Below the pieces are notes generated by a model. That model saw nothing but the letters and a program-made list of their open reading frames with translations. It was not told the origin of the DNA and searched no databases. A DNA stretch of 64,000 bases from Croceibacterium_B sp963783195 (GTDB lineage: Bacteria > Pseudomonadota > Alphaproteobacteria > Sphingomonadales > Sphingomonadaceae). The position numbers and the translations under genes are program-made. This document shows positions 44,710 to 55,235 of the stretch, one piece after another; the stretch's first letter is position 1, and each line of letters begins with the position of its first letter. The stretch lies in the NCBI GenBank assembly GCA_963783195.1, contig CAWAMV010000004.1, forward strand, positions 1,550,001 to 1,614,000. The letters are read 5' to 3'.

Positions 44710-45324
44710 ATGGGCGGTTGGGGATCGGGACGGCACGGCGGACGGCCAACGGCGGACAGTTCGCTGTTCATTGATCTGGCGTGGATGCTCCGCACTGGAC
44801 GCGCCAGCGAAGGTGCGCATTGCCGGGGAACGCTCAGTTGGTCCTGTCGCGGCGAGGAATCGGGGCGGATCGGATATGTCGCCGCAATGCACGAGCCGGG
44901 AGATGAGCGGCTAGAGTTGAACTACGCGAACACGCGGCGCGGCGAGCGCAAGGACGAGCACCAGACAATCCGCCTGACGTTCACCCAGCCGCACTATGGC
45001 GGCAAGCGATGGTGGATGCTCTGCCCGGTTAGCGGGCGGCGCGTGGGCAAGCTCTACCTGCCCCCCGGCGGCGACATATTCGCATCGCGGCAGTCTTGGC
45101 GGCTGGGATACCAAAGCCAGCGCGATGCCCACCGCGACCGGCCATTCGAACGGCTCTTTCGGCTGCAAAAGAAGCTGGGCGGGCCGCAGGGCTACGAGGA
45201 ACCTATCTTCAAGCCCAAGGGAATGTGGCAACGCACTTGGCAGCGGCACCTGGACGAATACTGGCGGCTCGATGCCGAGTGTGCCCGCGAATGGATGGGA
45301 ATGCTGGCTCGTCTCACTCGCTAA
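44710..45324 (+). CDS. Conserved mobile-element protein of unknown function (MGGWGSGRHGG family)
   Basis: 204 residues starting MGGWGSGRHGGRPTADSSLF. The pattern of an N-terminal Gly-rich start, then DLAWMLRTGR, GTLSW, RRWWMLCPVSGRRVGKLYLP, SRQSWRLGYQSQRD and RLQKKLGG, is one I recall from many alphaproteobacterial islands and plasmids, always unannotated. The CPVSGR region resembles half of a zinc ribbon. It is the last gene before attR. No enzymatic motif is visible, and the function is unknown. Confidence 0.75.
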   Translation: MGGWGSGRHGGRPTADSSLFIDLAWMLRTGRASEGAHCRGTLSWSCRGEESGRIGYVAAMHEPGDERLELNYANTRRGERKDEHQTIRLTFTQPHYGGKRWWMLCPVSGRRVGKLYLPPGGDIFASRQSWRLGYQSQRDAHRDRPFERLFRLQKKLGGPQGYEEPIFKPKGMWQRTWQRHLDEYWRLDAECAREWMGMLARLTR

Positions 45325-45348
45325 TTTGCACGGTCACGCGGCTTCAGC

Positions 45349-45367
45349 GTGGGAGAATGTGTGGGAG
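45349..45367 (+). repeat. Right copy of the 19-base subterminal repeat
   Basis: GTGGGAGAATGTGTGGGAG, again two GTGGGAG heptamers 12 bases apart, 64 bases before attR. It matches the copy at 41202-41220 at 17 of 19 positions. The pairing near both att sites is what phage-type integrase arm sites look like. Confidence 0.55.
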
Positions 45368-45431
45368 TCGCCTTTCTGGGGTGAAAAACAATTAAATGTT
45401 TTCAAGTGCGAATGGCATAATGTTATGCAGA

Positions 45432-45445
45432 CACCCTCTCCGCCA
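45432..45445 (+). repeat. attR: 14-bp direct repeat, right end of element
   Basis: An exact copy of the 14 tRNA-terminal bases at 41073-41086. The bases on either side differ from the tRNA (GA before, CGTAC after), so identity is limited to 14 bases. The 91 bases between it and the CsoR gene stop contain no gene. Confidence 0.85.
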
Positions 45446-45536
45446 CGTACGTGCGCCATTTCTCTCCATCGAGAAGGCTACATTGCGCCAGCGGCTGTGA
45501 ATGTCGCGGTCTCGGCGACATGGGGCGGGCAGCTTG

Positions 45537-45815
45537 CTAGCGCCGCTGGCGCTCCATTAACTCCACCAGCTCGTTGAACTTCGCGCGTTGCTCGGCCTCG
45601 TCGCCGGATGAGATGGCTTCGGCCACGCACGTCGCTGCGTGGTCTTTCAGAACCTCGCTTTCCACCTTAACGAGCGCGGATTTCACCGCCTGCATCTGCG
45701 TCAGGATGTCCATGCAGTAGCGGCCGTCCTCGATCATCTGGCCGATGCCGCGAACCTGGCCGGCAATGCGGTTGAGGCGATTTACCTTGGATTTCATGTT
45801 GTTGTCGCAGGTCAA
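45537..45815 (-). CDS. csoR: CsoR/FrmR-family metal-sensing repressor
   Basis: 92 residues from a TTG with GAGGTG upstream (an ATG six codons later is the alternative). DUF156 fold: VNRLNRIAGQVRGIGQMIED, GRYCMDILTQMQAVKSALVK, LKDHAATCVAEAI. Cys34, His59 and Cys63 match the Cu(I) ligand set Cys-His-Cys of CsoR rather than the FrmR formaldehyde set. It should repress the divergent copper genes until Cu(I) binds. The 62-base divergent space contains a G/C-tract palindrome, its probable operator. Confidence 0.9.
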   Translation of the reverse strand: MTCDNNMKSKVNRLNRIAGQVRGIGQMIEDGRYCMDILTQMQAVKSALVKVESEVLKDHAATCVAEAISSGDEAEQRAKFNELVELMERQRR

Positions 45816-45831
45816 TTCGGCACCTCTTGAA

Positions 45832-45848
45832 ATACCCTGGGGGGGTAT
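45832..45848. promoter_or_regulatory. Probable CsoR operator between csoR and copA
   Basis: ATACCCTGGGGGGGTAT is an inverted repeat with ATACCC/GGGTAT arms around a G-tract centre. It resembles the G/C-tract operators bound by CsoR-family tetramers. It lies in the divergent intergenic region just upstream of TATATATTC and the copA ribosome-binding site, well placed to control both directions. Confidence 0.65.
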
Positions 45849-45877
45849 ATATTCAAGCTTCAGGAGATCGCAAGATT

Positions 45878-47644
45878 ATGCCAGATCAGGTCACGCTTTC
45901 GCGCCGCAGGCTCATAACCGGTTCGGCCGCGTTGGCAGCGGCGGCATCTCTGCCGATGCCGGCCTGGGCAAAGGGAATGAACATGGACAAGGCGAGCCGG
46001 GGATTCGGCTCGCTGCAGGGCGACGACATCAGGCTGACGGTTGCGAACACCCGGTTTCGCACAGGCGGGCGGGAAGGCCATACGATCGCGGTCAACGGCA
46101 GCATTCCCGGTCCGATGATCCGGTTGCGGGAGGGCCGCACGGTACGGCTTCACGTCACGAACGAGCTCGAAGAAGACACTTCGGTGCACTGGCACGGTAT
46201 GCTCGTACCGTTTCAGTTCGATGGAGTGCCGGGAGTGAGCTTTCCGGGCATCGGGCCGGGCGAAACCTTCACTTATGAAATTCCGGTGCGGCAGGCCGGT
46301 ACCTACTGGTGGCACAGCCACTCGGGCCTGCAGGAGCAGTCGGGGCACTATGGGCCGCTGATCGTCGATCCACTGCACGGTCAAGATGCCCGGTACGATC
46401 GCGAGTACGTACTGCTGCTGAGCGAGTTCACTCCGCTTCATCCGCACGAGATCATGCGCAAACTCAAGGTGGCGGCGGGGTATTTCAACTACACCAAGCA
46501 GACCGCAACCGAAGGCGACATGCCGCTGGCGGAGCGCCTGAAGTGGGGCGAGATGCGAATGAACCCGCGCGATATCTCGGACGTAACGGGCTCGACCTAT
46601 TCCTATCTGGTGAACGGACACGCGCCGTCCGACGACCTTGAGTTCCTGTTCTCGCCTGGGGAACGCATCCGTCTGCGGCTGATCAACGGAAGCGCGATGA
46701 CGTTCTTCAACTTCCGCATCCCTGGAGTACCGCTGACAGTAATTCAGGCCGATGGGCAGGATGTTACCGATGTGACGGTCGACGAGCTGCAAATCGGGAC
46801 GGCCGAAACCTATGACCTCGTTATCGAGCCGGGCGCAGGAGCCCATGCCATAGTGGCGGAGGCGATGGATCGTTCCGGCATGGGCATTGCCATGCTCACC
46901 TCCGCGGCGGGGCGACGCGCCCCGGTGCCGCCGCTGCGCGAGCCCGTCACGCTTACGATGGCAGACATGGGCATGGGTAGCATGGACGGTGCCGAGGGTG
47001 GGGCGATGCAGCACGATGCCCACTCCGCCGTGTCTGCCACGGACAACGGCACGAGTGCGTCCGGCACAGGCACCGCGATGGATCATTCGATGCGCGACTT
47101 GTCGAAATTGCCTCCCGATGCGCAGGGCGCCGGCGTCGACATGGTGGCGCCCATGCCCGTCGACCGGATGGACTTCCCCGGCCTTGGACTCGATAACGTC
47201 AGCCATAGAGTGCTGCGTTACACCGATCTGACGGCGAAGGCCCCCGGGCCGGTCCGCCCGCCGGACCGCAGCCTCGAGATCCATCTGACCGGCAACATGG
47301 AACGCTACATGTGGTCGTTCGACGGCAAGAAACTGACCGCCGTTTCGGATGATCCAATCCGCTTCGGCTACAACGAGCGGGTTCGCGTTACCTTGGTGAA
47401 CGACACCATGATGGCGCACCCGATTCACCTGCACGGCCATTTCTTCGAACTGGTCAATGGAGCCGAGCCCGCTCGCCAACCCAGAAAGCACACAATGATC
47501 GTCCAGCCCGGGAGCACGGCAACGTTCGACCTGACGGCGAACGAGCCGGGCGACTGGGCTTTCCACTGTCACCTGCTCTATCACATGCATGCCGGCATGA
47601 TGCAGGTCGTAACCGTGCGCCCTTTTCCCGCAGGAGAGGGCTGA
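45878..47644 (+). CDS. copA: Multicopper oxidase CopA (copper resistance)
   Basis: 588 residues from the ATG at 45878 (AGGAG 11 bases upstream). The Tat signal SRRRLITGSAALAAAASLP directs the folded protein to the periplasm. The type I-III copper ligands are present: HWHG, WWHSH, HPIHLHGHFF and HCHLLYHMHAGM. A Met/His-rich insert (MADMGMGSMDG, MQHD, MDHSM) is typical of PcoA/CopA and may store or oxidise Cu(I). It is the first gene of a plus-strand copper operon; copB overlaps its stop. Confidence 0.95.
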   Translation: MPDQVTLSRRRLITGSAALAAAASLPMPAWAKGMNMDKASRGFGSLQGDDIRLTVANTRFRTGGREGHTIAVNGSIPGPMIRLREGRTVRLHVTNELEEDTSVHWHGMLVPFQFDGVPGVSFPGIGPGETFTYEIPVRQAGTYWWHSHSGLQEQSGHYGPLIVDPLHGQDARYDREYVLLLSEFTPLHPHEIMRKLKVAAGYFNYTKQTATEGDMPLAERLKWGEMRMNPRDISDVTGSTYSYLVNGHAPSDDLEFLFSPGERIRLRLINGSAMTFFNFRIPGVPLTVIQADGQDVTDVTVDELQIGTAETYDLVIEPGAGAHAIVAEAMDRSGMGIAMLTSAAGRRAPVPPLREPVTLTMADMGMGSMDGAEGGAMQHDAHSAVSATDNGTSASGTGTAMDHSMRDLSKLPPDAQGAGVDMVAPMPVDRMDFPGLGLDNVSHRVLRYTDLTAKAPGPVRPPDRSLEIHLTGNMERYMWSFDGKKLTAVSDDPIRFGYNERVRVTLVNDTMMAHPIHLHGHFFELVNGAEPARQPRKHTMIVQPGSTATFDLTANEPGDWAFHCHLLYHMHAGMMQVVTVRPFPAGEG

Positions 47645-48677
47645 TGCGGGCGCTATTTCTTGGAACCGCCGCCGTGCTCGCAAGCCCGGTCGCGGCGCAG
47701 GAGCATTCGGCCCACGAAAGCCACCGGCCCGTTGGCGAAGCGCGCGCCACCGTTGGGGCGGAGATCGACGATTCGGCGGTGGATCATCCCACGATGGATC
47801 ATGATGCCATGGACGAGCGATCGACCGGCGGTTCCGTCGACCACGCGGCCATGAAGCACGAAGCGATGAACCCATCCGCGATGGATCACGAGAGCATGAA
47901 CCACTCCGCCATGAACCACAGTGCGGTGGCCGCGCCCCCCTCCGGCCCGCCGCCGCGTGCGTTCGAAGGTCCGCCCCATGCAGCCGACGAGATCTACGGT
48001 AGCGCGGCGATGGCCCCGGCCCGCGGAGAGCTCTTGCGAGAGAATGGCGGCTTTTCGGGCGGCACGTTCATGTTCGACCGGCTCGAGGCCAAGGTCGGCA
48101 AGGGCGAGAACCTCTACTTCTGGGACGCCCAGGGCTGGTACGGTGGCGACATCGACAAGCTCTGGATCAAGAGCGAGGGCGAAGGCGCATTCGGCGGCAA
48201 GATCGAAACTGCCGAAGTCCAGGCGCTGTGGAGCCATGCGATTGGGCCATGGTTCGATCTGCAGACGGGAGCGCGTTATGACCTTGAGCCTCAAGGCCGC
48301 GCGCACGCAGTGCTTGGTGTGCAGGGCCTCGCCCCTTACATGTTCGAGGTCGACGCGGCAGCCTTCCTGTCGGACCATGGCGATCTCACAGCGCGGTTCG
48401 AGGCCGAATACGACCAACGCATCACCCAGCGCCTGATCCTCCAGCCGCGGGCCGAGGTCACGCTGGCCGCGCAGAACGTGCCCTCGGCGCGAATTGGTTC
48501 GGGCGTTTCCTCGGTCGAGATGGGGCTGCGGCTCCGCTACGAGATCGTGCGCGAGTTCGCGCCCTATGTCGGCATCGGTTACGAGGCGAAGGTGGGCCGG
48601 ACCGCCGACCTGGCGCGCGCGGTCGGCGAGGATCCGACCCGTGTTTCTCTCCTGGTCGGCGTCAGGGCCTGGTTCTG

Positions 48678-48678
<1 letters not shown>
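47644..48678 (+). CDS. copB: Copper resistance outer membrane protein CopB
   Basis: 344 residues, ATG overlapping the copA stop. Signal peptide (MRALFLGTAAVLASPVAAQ), then a Met-His-Asp-rich low-complexity copper-binding region (HPTMDHDAMD, HESMNHSAMNHS; residues about 45-100), then the CopB barrel domain (about 120-344: YFWDAQGWYGGDIDKLWIKS, SLLVGVRAWF end). It is thought to bind or sequester copper at the outer membrane together with CopA. Its stop is shared with the ATPase start. Confidence 0.95.
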
Positions 48679-51026
<2,348 letters not shown>

Positions 51027-51178
51027 CGCGCGACGAACCGGTTTTCGGAAGGTCGGACTGTGGACGGGCGCCGGGCAGTTCGTCGGAGATTATGTTACGC
51101 TGCGTCGCGGAGAGGAGAAGGATATGCCCGAAATTCATGTTTTCGAATTGCCGTCTGCATTCATCCTTGCCCAGTCCT

Positions 51179-51433
51179 ATGGCTGGCGCATGCATGGCGG
51201 GCGCTTACATGCACGACAGCTACTGGGGCCTCGGCGGCGCGGCCCATGCCGTGGTCTGGTTGCTCATCACGGCTGCGATCGTGGCGGCGACGCTTCTGGT
51301 GTCGCGCTTGCTCGGGAAAGGCAGATCCAAGGACAGTTCGTCTGCGCTCGACCGGCTCGACGAGCGTTATGCGAGCGGCGAGATCGAGCGAGAGGAATAT
51401 CTGCAGCGCAAGCAGGACATTCTCGAGAGGTAG
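51179..51433 (+). CDS. SHOCT-domain small membrane protein
   Basis: 84 residues from the ATG at 51179 or 74 from 51209. One membrane helix (HAVVWLLITAAIVAATLLVS) and a C-terminal SHOCT motif (ALDRLDERYASGEIEREEYL) are clear. The N-terminus is in doubt: the best ribosome-binding site (GAGAGGAGAAGG before the ATG at 51124) opens a different frame, so either the ribosome starts later or a frameshift separates leader and body. SHOCT proteins are frequent companions of copper and envelope-stress clusters. Function unknown. Confidence 0.75.
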   Translation: MAGACMAGAYMHDSYWGLGGAAHAVVWLLITAAIVAATLLVSRLLGKGRSKDSSSALDRLDERYASGEIEREEYLQRKQDILER

Positions 51434-51520
51434 GCCGCCCCCGCCGGCCCTAAACTCGGCGCCGGGGGAAACCTGCCCGCTATGGGACGTTTAAACCTCA
51501 GGTAGCAGGAGAAAGCACCC

Positions 51521-52048
51521 ATGGCACACGGCAGCCACGAGCAGAATCACGCGGGGGATGGCCCCTACGTCAAGTTCATGGCGATGATCGGCACCTCGAC
51601 GGTGGTGATGTTCCTCCTGATGTATCTCAATACCTACAGCATCGACCACGTGTTCTGGAGCGAGACGCGCTTTTGGATGGCTTTCGTGATGGGTGCGGCG
51701 ATGATGGTCGTCATGCTCCTTTTCATGTGGGGGATGTACAAGAGCACGACCAAGAACATCATCATCCTCGGCGTCGCCGCCTTCGTTTTCGCGCTGGCAC
51801 TGTGGCTCGTGCGCAGCCAGTCGACGGTGGACGACACCGAGTACATGCAGGCGATGATCCCGCACCATTCGATTGCCATCATGACCAGCGAGCGGGCGCA
51901 TATCCGCGATCCGCGCGTTCGCGAGCTTGCCAAGGGCATTATCGTCGCCCAGCGACGCGAGATCGCCGAGATGAAGTACCTGATCAACGATATCCAGCAG
52001 AACGGCGTGCGGACGACCGAACACATGCCGAACGAGGTCGCGCGATGA
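51521..52048 (+). CDS. DUF305 membrane protein
   Basis: 175 residues. Three hydrophobic segments (FMAMIGTSTVVMFLLMYLN, FWMAFVMGAAMMVVMLLFMW, IIILGVAAFVFALALWLV) precede a short DUF305 helix bundle (MQAMIPHHSIAIMTSERAHI, VRELAKGIIVAQRREIAEMK). DUF305 proteins have a conserved His-His pair and often accompany copper resistance genes, where metal binding has been suggested. Its stop overlaps the next gene's start. Confidence 0.9.
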   Translation: MAHGSHEQNHAGDGPYVKFMAMIGTSTVVMFLLMYLNTYSIDHVFWSETRFWMAFVMGAAMMVVMLLFMWGMYKSTTKNIIILGVAAFVFALALWLVRSQSTVDDTEYMQAMIPHHSIAIMTSERAHIRDPRVRELAKGIIVAQRREIAEMKYLINDIQQNGVRTTEHMPNEVAR

Positions 52049-52536
52049 GATACTCTGCGCTCGCAGCCCTGCCGCTCGCTTTGGCGGCCTGCAACCAGAA
52101 CACGTCGCCCGGCCCCGATCGCGAGGCGCAGGTCGACCCTGCGCCGACCCCGGCCCCGCAAGCCGCCGCGGCGGAAGCCCTCGACGGGATAGCGACCGAG
52201 GCGATCGCGGTGGAGACGATGACCGATGCGGACCTCGCCGCGCTGGGCCAGCTGGCAGGGAAATGCCGCATTGTCCTGACCGAGGTGGGCCTGCCGTCGC
52301 TCTCCTTCGAGCCGGGCATCCGGGCGACCATCAAGCTCAACGGCAAGCTCATCACCCTGCCGACCAGCGGTGCCTCCAGCTATGCCGACGGTGGTCTGGA
52401 GGTGCGCCTTCGGCCGATCGAGGGGGAGGGTGACGCCGGCCTTCCCGAGGAAGAGATGATCGTGATGCTGCCCGGCGCGAAGGACGAACTGGGCTTTCGC
52501 GGCTACCGCCGATGCCCGCCAGCAGGAGCAAGCTGA
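52045..52536 (+). CDS. Putative lipoprotein in the copper cluster
   Basis: 163 residues. The lipoprotein signal MRYSALAALPLALAAC gives a mature N-terminal Cys. A Pro/Ala spacer precedes a compact domain of about 110 residues with two Cys (GKCRIVLTEVG and the end YRRCPP) that could form a disulfide. DUF6692-like proteins of this type occur beside DUF305 genes in sphingomonads, as far as I recall. Overlapping starts and stops on both sides tie it to the copper operon. Function unknown. Confidence 0.75.
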   Translation: MRYSALAALPLALAACNQNTSPGPDREAQVDPAPTPAPQAAAAEALDGIATEAIAVETMTDADLAALGQLAGKCRIVLTEVGLPSLSFEPGIRATIKLNGKLITLPTSGASSYADGGLEVRLRPIEGEGDAGLPEEEMIVMLPGAKDELGFRGYRRCPPAGAS

Positions 52537-53105
52537 TGCGCTGGGGTTCTTTTTTCGCCGGTATTGCGGCAACGATCGCCCTGATCGTCGTGGTGGGCCT
52601 CATCGTGGTGTTGACGGGCGGCTACAATGTCGCCGCGACGGATAGCCACAGCGCGCCGGTTGCCTGGGCGCTGCACACCAATTTCGAGAACTCCGTGAAA
52701 TCGCAGGCCAAGGATATCACGCCGCCGCAGTTTACCGCCGCGATGATCGACGCCGGCGCACCGGAATACAAGGCGATGTGTGCGCGCTGTCATGGCGGAG
52801 TTGGCGAAAGCCGCGACAGCTGGGCCGATGGTCTGCTGCCCAAACCGCCGGCCTTGGCCGACGCGGCTGAGGAGTGGAGCCACGCCGAGATATTCTGGCT
52901 TGTCAATCATGGCGTCAAGATGACGGCCATGCCGGCCTTCGGCGGGTCTCACGACGACGAGACGATCTGGAACATAGCGGCTTTCGTGAAGGCGCTTCCG
53001 GAGATGTCTGCCGAACAGTACGCCAGCTACCCCACGGAACACGGCGAGGAGGCGGACGGCCACGAGCACGAGCACGAGCCCGGCGCCCCCGCGCACGAGG
53101 ACTGA
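52536..53105 (+). CDS. Membrane-anchored c-type cytochrome
   Basis: 189 residues, ATG sharing a base with the previous stop. One N-terminal membrane helix (FFAGIAATIALIVVVGLIVV), then a class I cytochrome c domain with haem motif CARCH and axial Met in MTAMPAFGG. The C-terminus is rich in His and Glu (HGEEADGHEHEHEPG), a possible metal-binding tail. It may take electrons from the copper oxidase or serve redox control in the periplasm. Last gene of the copper operon; 137 bases without a gene follow. Confidence 0.88.
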   Translation: MRWGSFFAGIAATIALIVVVGLIVVLTGGYNVAATDSHSAPVAWALHTNFENSVKSQAKDITPPQFTAAMIDAGAPEYKAMCARCHGGVGESRDSWADGLLPKPPALADAAEEWSHAEIFWLVNHGVKMTAMPAFGGSHDDETIWNIAAFVKALPEMSAEQYASYPTEHGEEADGHEHEHEPGAPAHED

Positions 53106-53242
53106 TCGGCCCTGTTGGCCCCCCCCGATTTTCAACGGATGCAGATAGCAGCTTGGCAGCCGCCCCCTGAGGGCCCCATACCGGCTTGCTCCGACAATCC
53201 TGCACGTCGCCGGACGAAGACGGGCAGCTGGGAACGAGAGCC

Positions 53243-53992
53243 ATGACAGCGGCAGAAGGCAAGCGGCTCCTTGTGTCGATCCACGATGTCGGACCCGGCT
53301 TCGAAGCTCAGATCGACAGCCTGGCCGAGCAGCTGGAAGGGCTCGTCGGAGGTCCTCATTTCGCGATGCTGGTCGTTCCCGACCACTGGGGGCAGCACGC
53401 GCTCGCCCGTGGATCGGCCTTCGCCGGCAAACTGCGCGGCTGGGCCGATAGCGGAGTCGAGATGTTCGTCCACGGCTGGCTTCACAAGGACTATTCGCAG
53501 CATTCCGGCCTGGCCAAGGTGAAGGCCCGGCACATGACGGCAGCGGAAGGTGAGTTCCTCGGACTCGCGAAGGGCGAGGCGGCGCGCCGGATGGCCGATG
53601 GAAGGCACCTTGTCGAAGACATAACCGGCCGGGCTCCTGCCGGCTTCATTGCCCCCGCCTGGCTGTATGGCCCTGGCGCACGCGAGGCTCTGGCCGAAAG
53701 CGGCTTTGCACTCGCCGAAGATCACCTGCGGGTGTGGCGACCGGTCGATGGGAAAATCCTGGCGCGCGGGCCGGTGATTACGTGGGCGAGCCGGTCGACG
53801 GCGCGCACGGCGTCATCGTTGTTCTTCGCGGCCCTGGCGCGCCGGACACTGCACACGCTGCCGACCGTTCGAGTTGCAGTCCACCCTGGCGATGTCACCA
53901 AGACGTCAATCATCCGGAGTATCGATTCCACGATCGGAGCTTTCGCCAAGCGGCGTCCGGTCGGCCGTTATCGAGACCTGCTGGAGATGTGA
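53243..53992 (+). CDS. DUF2334 polysaccharide-deacetylase-like protein
   Basis: 249 residues starting MTAAEGKRLLVSIHDVGPGF. The NodB-like fold of DUF2334 is recognisable: SIHDVGPG (Asp), VEMFVHGWLHKD with the His pair, GFIAPAWLYGPGAREAL, and RVAVHPGDV. These residues match the metal-binding Asp-His-His of carbohydrate esterase 4. It probably removes an acetyl group from an envelope glycan or glycolipid. The GT4 gene follows after one base. Confidence 0.88.
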   Translation: MTAAEGKRLLVSIHDVGPGFEAQIDSLAEQLEGLVGGPHFAMLVVPDHWGQHALARGSAFAGKLRGWADSGVEMFVHGWLHKDYSQHSGLAKVKARHMTAAEGEFLGLAKGEAARRMADGRHLVEDITGRAPAGFIAPAWLYGPGAREALAESGFALAEDHLRVWRPVDGKILARGPVITWASRSTARTASSLFFAALARRTLHTLPTVRVAVHPGDVTKTSIIRSIDSTIGAFAKRRPVGRYRDLLEM

Positions 53993-53993
53993 C

Positions 53994-55208
53994 ATGCCCG
54001 GAGGTGCGGATTTCCCGAAGGCACGGCGTCTTCGGCATATGCGCATCGCGGTTCCCATTCACAGTTTCGAGCCCGGGGGCGTTGAACGCGTGGCATTGCG
54101 GCTGGCGAAACGCTGGCAGGACGATGGTGAACGCGTGGTGGTCGTGCTTGGCCGCGGGCGAGGCGCGTGCATGGCCGAAGCCCCCGCGCTCGATTACCGG
54201 ACCCTGCGCGAACCGCTGCCGACGGACCGCTGGGAAACGTTGTGGATGATCTGGTCGCTCTTCCAGTTCCTGCTGGTCGAGGAGGTCGACGCGGTGTTCT
54301 GCCCGGGCAGCACCTACACCGTCGTCTGCGTCGCGATGAAGCTGTTGCTGGGCCCGCGCTGCCCGCCGGTCCTGGTCAAGATAAGCAACGATCTCGAGCG
54401 GCGCGACATGCGGGCGTGGCAGCGCGCCTGCTACGGCCTCTGGCTCAAGCTGCAGGGCTTCATGCTCGACCGCTTCGTTGCGCTTGCGGAACCGATGCGG
54501 CCGGAAATCGAGAACGAACTGGCCATTCCGCATCGCAAGGTCGCCTGCGTGCCCGATCCGGCGCTGTCCGAGGCCGACCTTCAGCAGCTTGCCGTCGGAT
54601 CGGCGAGAGGCCGCCCCGCGAACCTCTGCCGCTTCGTGTCCGTGGGCAGGCTGGTGCCGCAGAAGGATTACGCCCTGATGATCGCCGCCTTCGCCCGCCA
54701 CGCCTGGCCCGGCGATACGCTCGTCGTCGCCGGAGAAGGCCCGGAGCGGCCCCGCCTCGAAAAGCTCGTCACGGAACTCGGATTGGGTGACCGGGTGAGC
54801 CTGCCAGGACATGTGGCTAACGTTGCCGACCTGTTCGCCCAGGCCGATGTCTTCGCCCTGTCCTCTGCTTACGAAGGCGTGCCGGCAGCTCTGCTCGAAG
54901 CGCTCGCGGCCGGCCTGCCGATCGTCGCGACCGACTGTTGCGCCAGCATGGGGTGGCTCCTCGGCGAAGGCCGGTTCGGGGTTCTCGCACCCCAAGGCGA
55001 CGTCGACACTTTCGGTGCGGCCCTGGCCCGGGCCCGCCATCTCACGCCCTGCCGAGACGAGATGCGCGCCATGGCCGCTCGCTTCACGCTCGAGAATTCT
55101 TCGCAGCTCTATCTCGCCGAGTTCGCCCGCGTTGAGGGTGAGCGCCGCGGGCAATTGCGCGACGCCGCGGCAACCGGACTGTGGGATTGGCGCACTCGCG
55201 GCGTCTGA
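53994..55208 (+). CDS. GT4 family glycosyltransferase
   Basis: 404 residues; an in-frame ATG at 54039 (MRIAVPIHSFEPGGVERVAL) marks the start of the conserved domain. Two Rossmann lobes: the N-lobe has the PGGVER glycine loop, the C-lobe VGRLVPQKDYALMIAAFARH, GEGPERPRLEKL and the EX7E-like region SSAYEGVPAALLEALAAGLP. It transfers a sugar from a nucleotide donor with retention. Acceptor and sugar unknown. It is embedded in a five-gene envelope cluster. Confidence 0.9.
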   Translation: MPGGADFPKARRLRHMRIAVPIHSFEPGGVERVALRLAKRWQDDGERVVVVLGRGRGACMAEAPALDYRTLREPLPTDRWETLWMIWSLFQFLLVEEVDAVFCPGSTYTVVCVAMKLLLGPRCPPVLVKISNDLERRDMRAWQRACYGLWLKLQGFMLDRFVALAEPMRPEIENELAIPHRKVACVPDPALSEADLQQLAVGSARGRPANLCRFVSVGRLVPQKDYALMIAAFARHAWPGDTLVVAGEGPERPRLEKLVTELGLGDRVSLPGHVANVADLFAQADVFALSSAYEGVPAALLEALAAGLPIVATDCCASMGWLLGEGRFGVLAPQGDVDTFGAALARARHLTPCRDEMRAMAARFTLENSSQLYLAEFARVEGERRGQLRDAAATGLWDWRTRGV

Positions 55209-55235
55209 GACCAGAGAACATAGGCAGGGGATCGA

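Larger units (their letters stand above)
41087..45445 (+). mobile_element. tRNA-Ser-integrated satellite-like element, about 4.4 kb
   Basis: The element starts right after tRNA-Ser(CGA) and ends at a 14-base copy of the tRNA 3' end (CACCCTCTCCGCCA). Inside, all on the plus strand: a frameshifted tyrosine integrase next to the tRNA, an AlpA-type HTH, a PC4-like protein overlapping it, an HUH-type protein, a 657-base stretch with little coding evidence, and a conserved unknown. No capsid, conjugation, toxin-antitoxin, restriction or resistance genes were recognised. This gene content points to a parasitic or satellite element mobilised by a helper, or an element replicating as ssDNA after excision. 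The broken integrase suggests it is now fixed. Confidence 0.85.
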
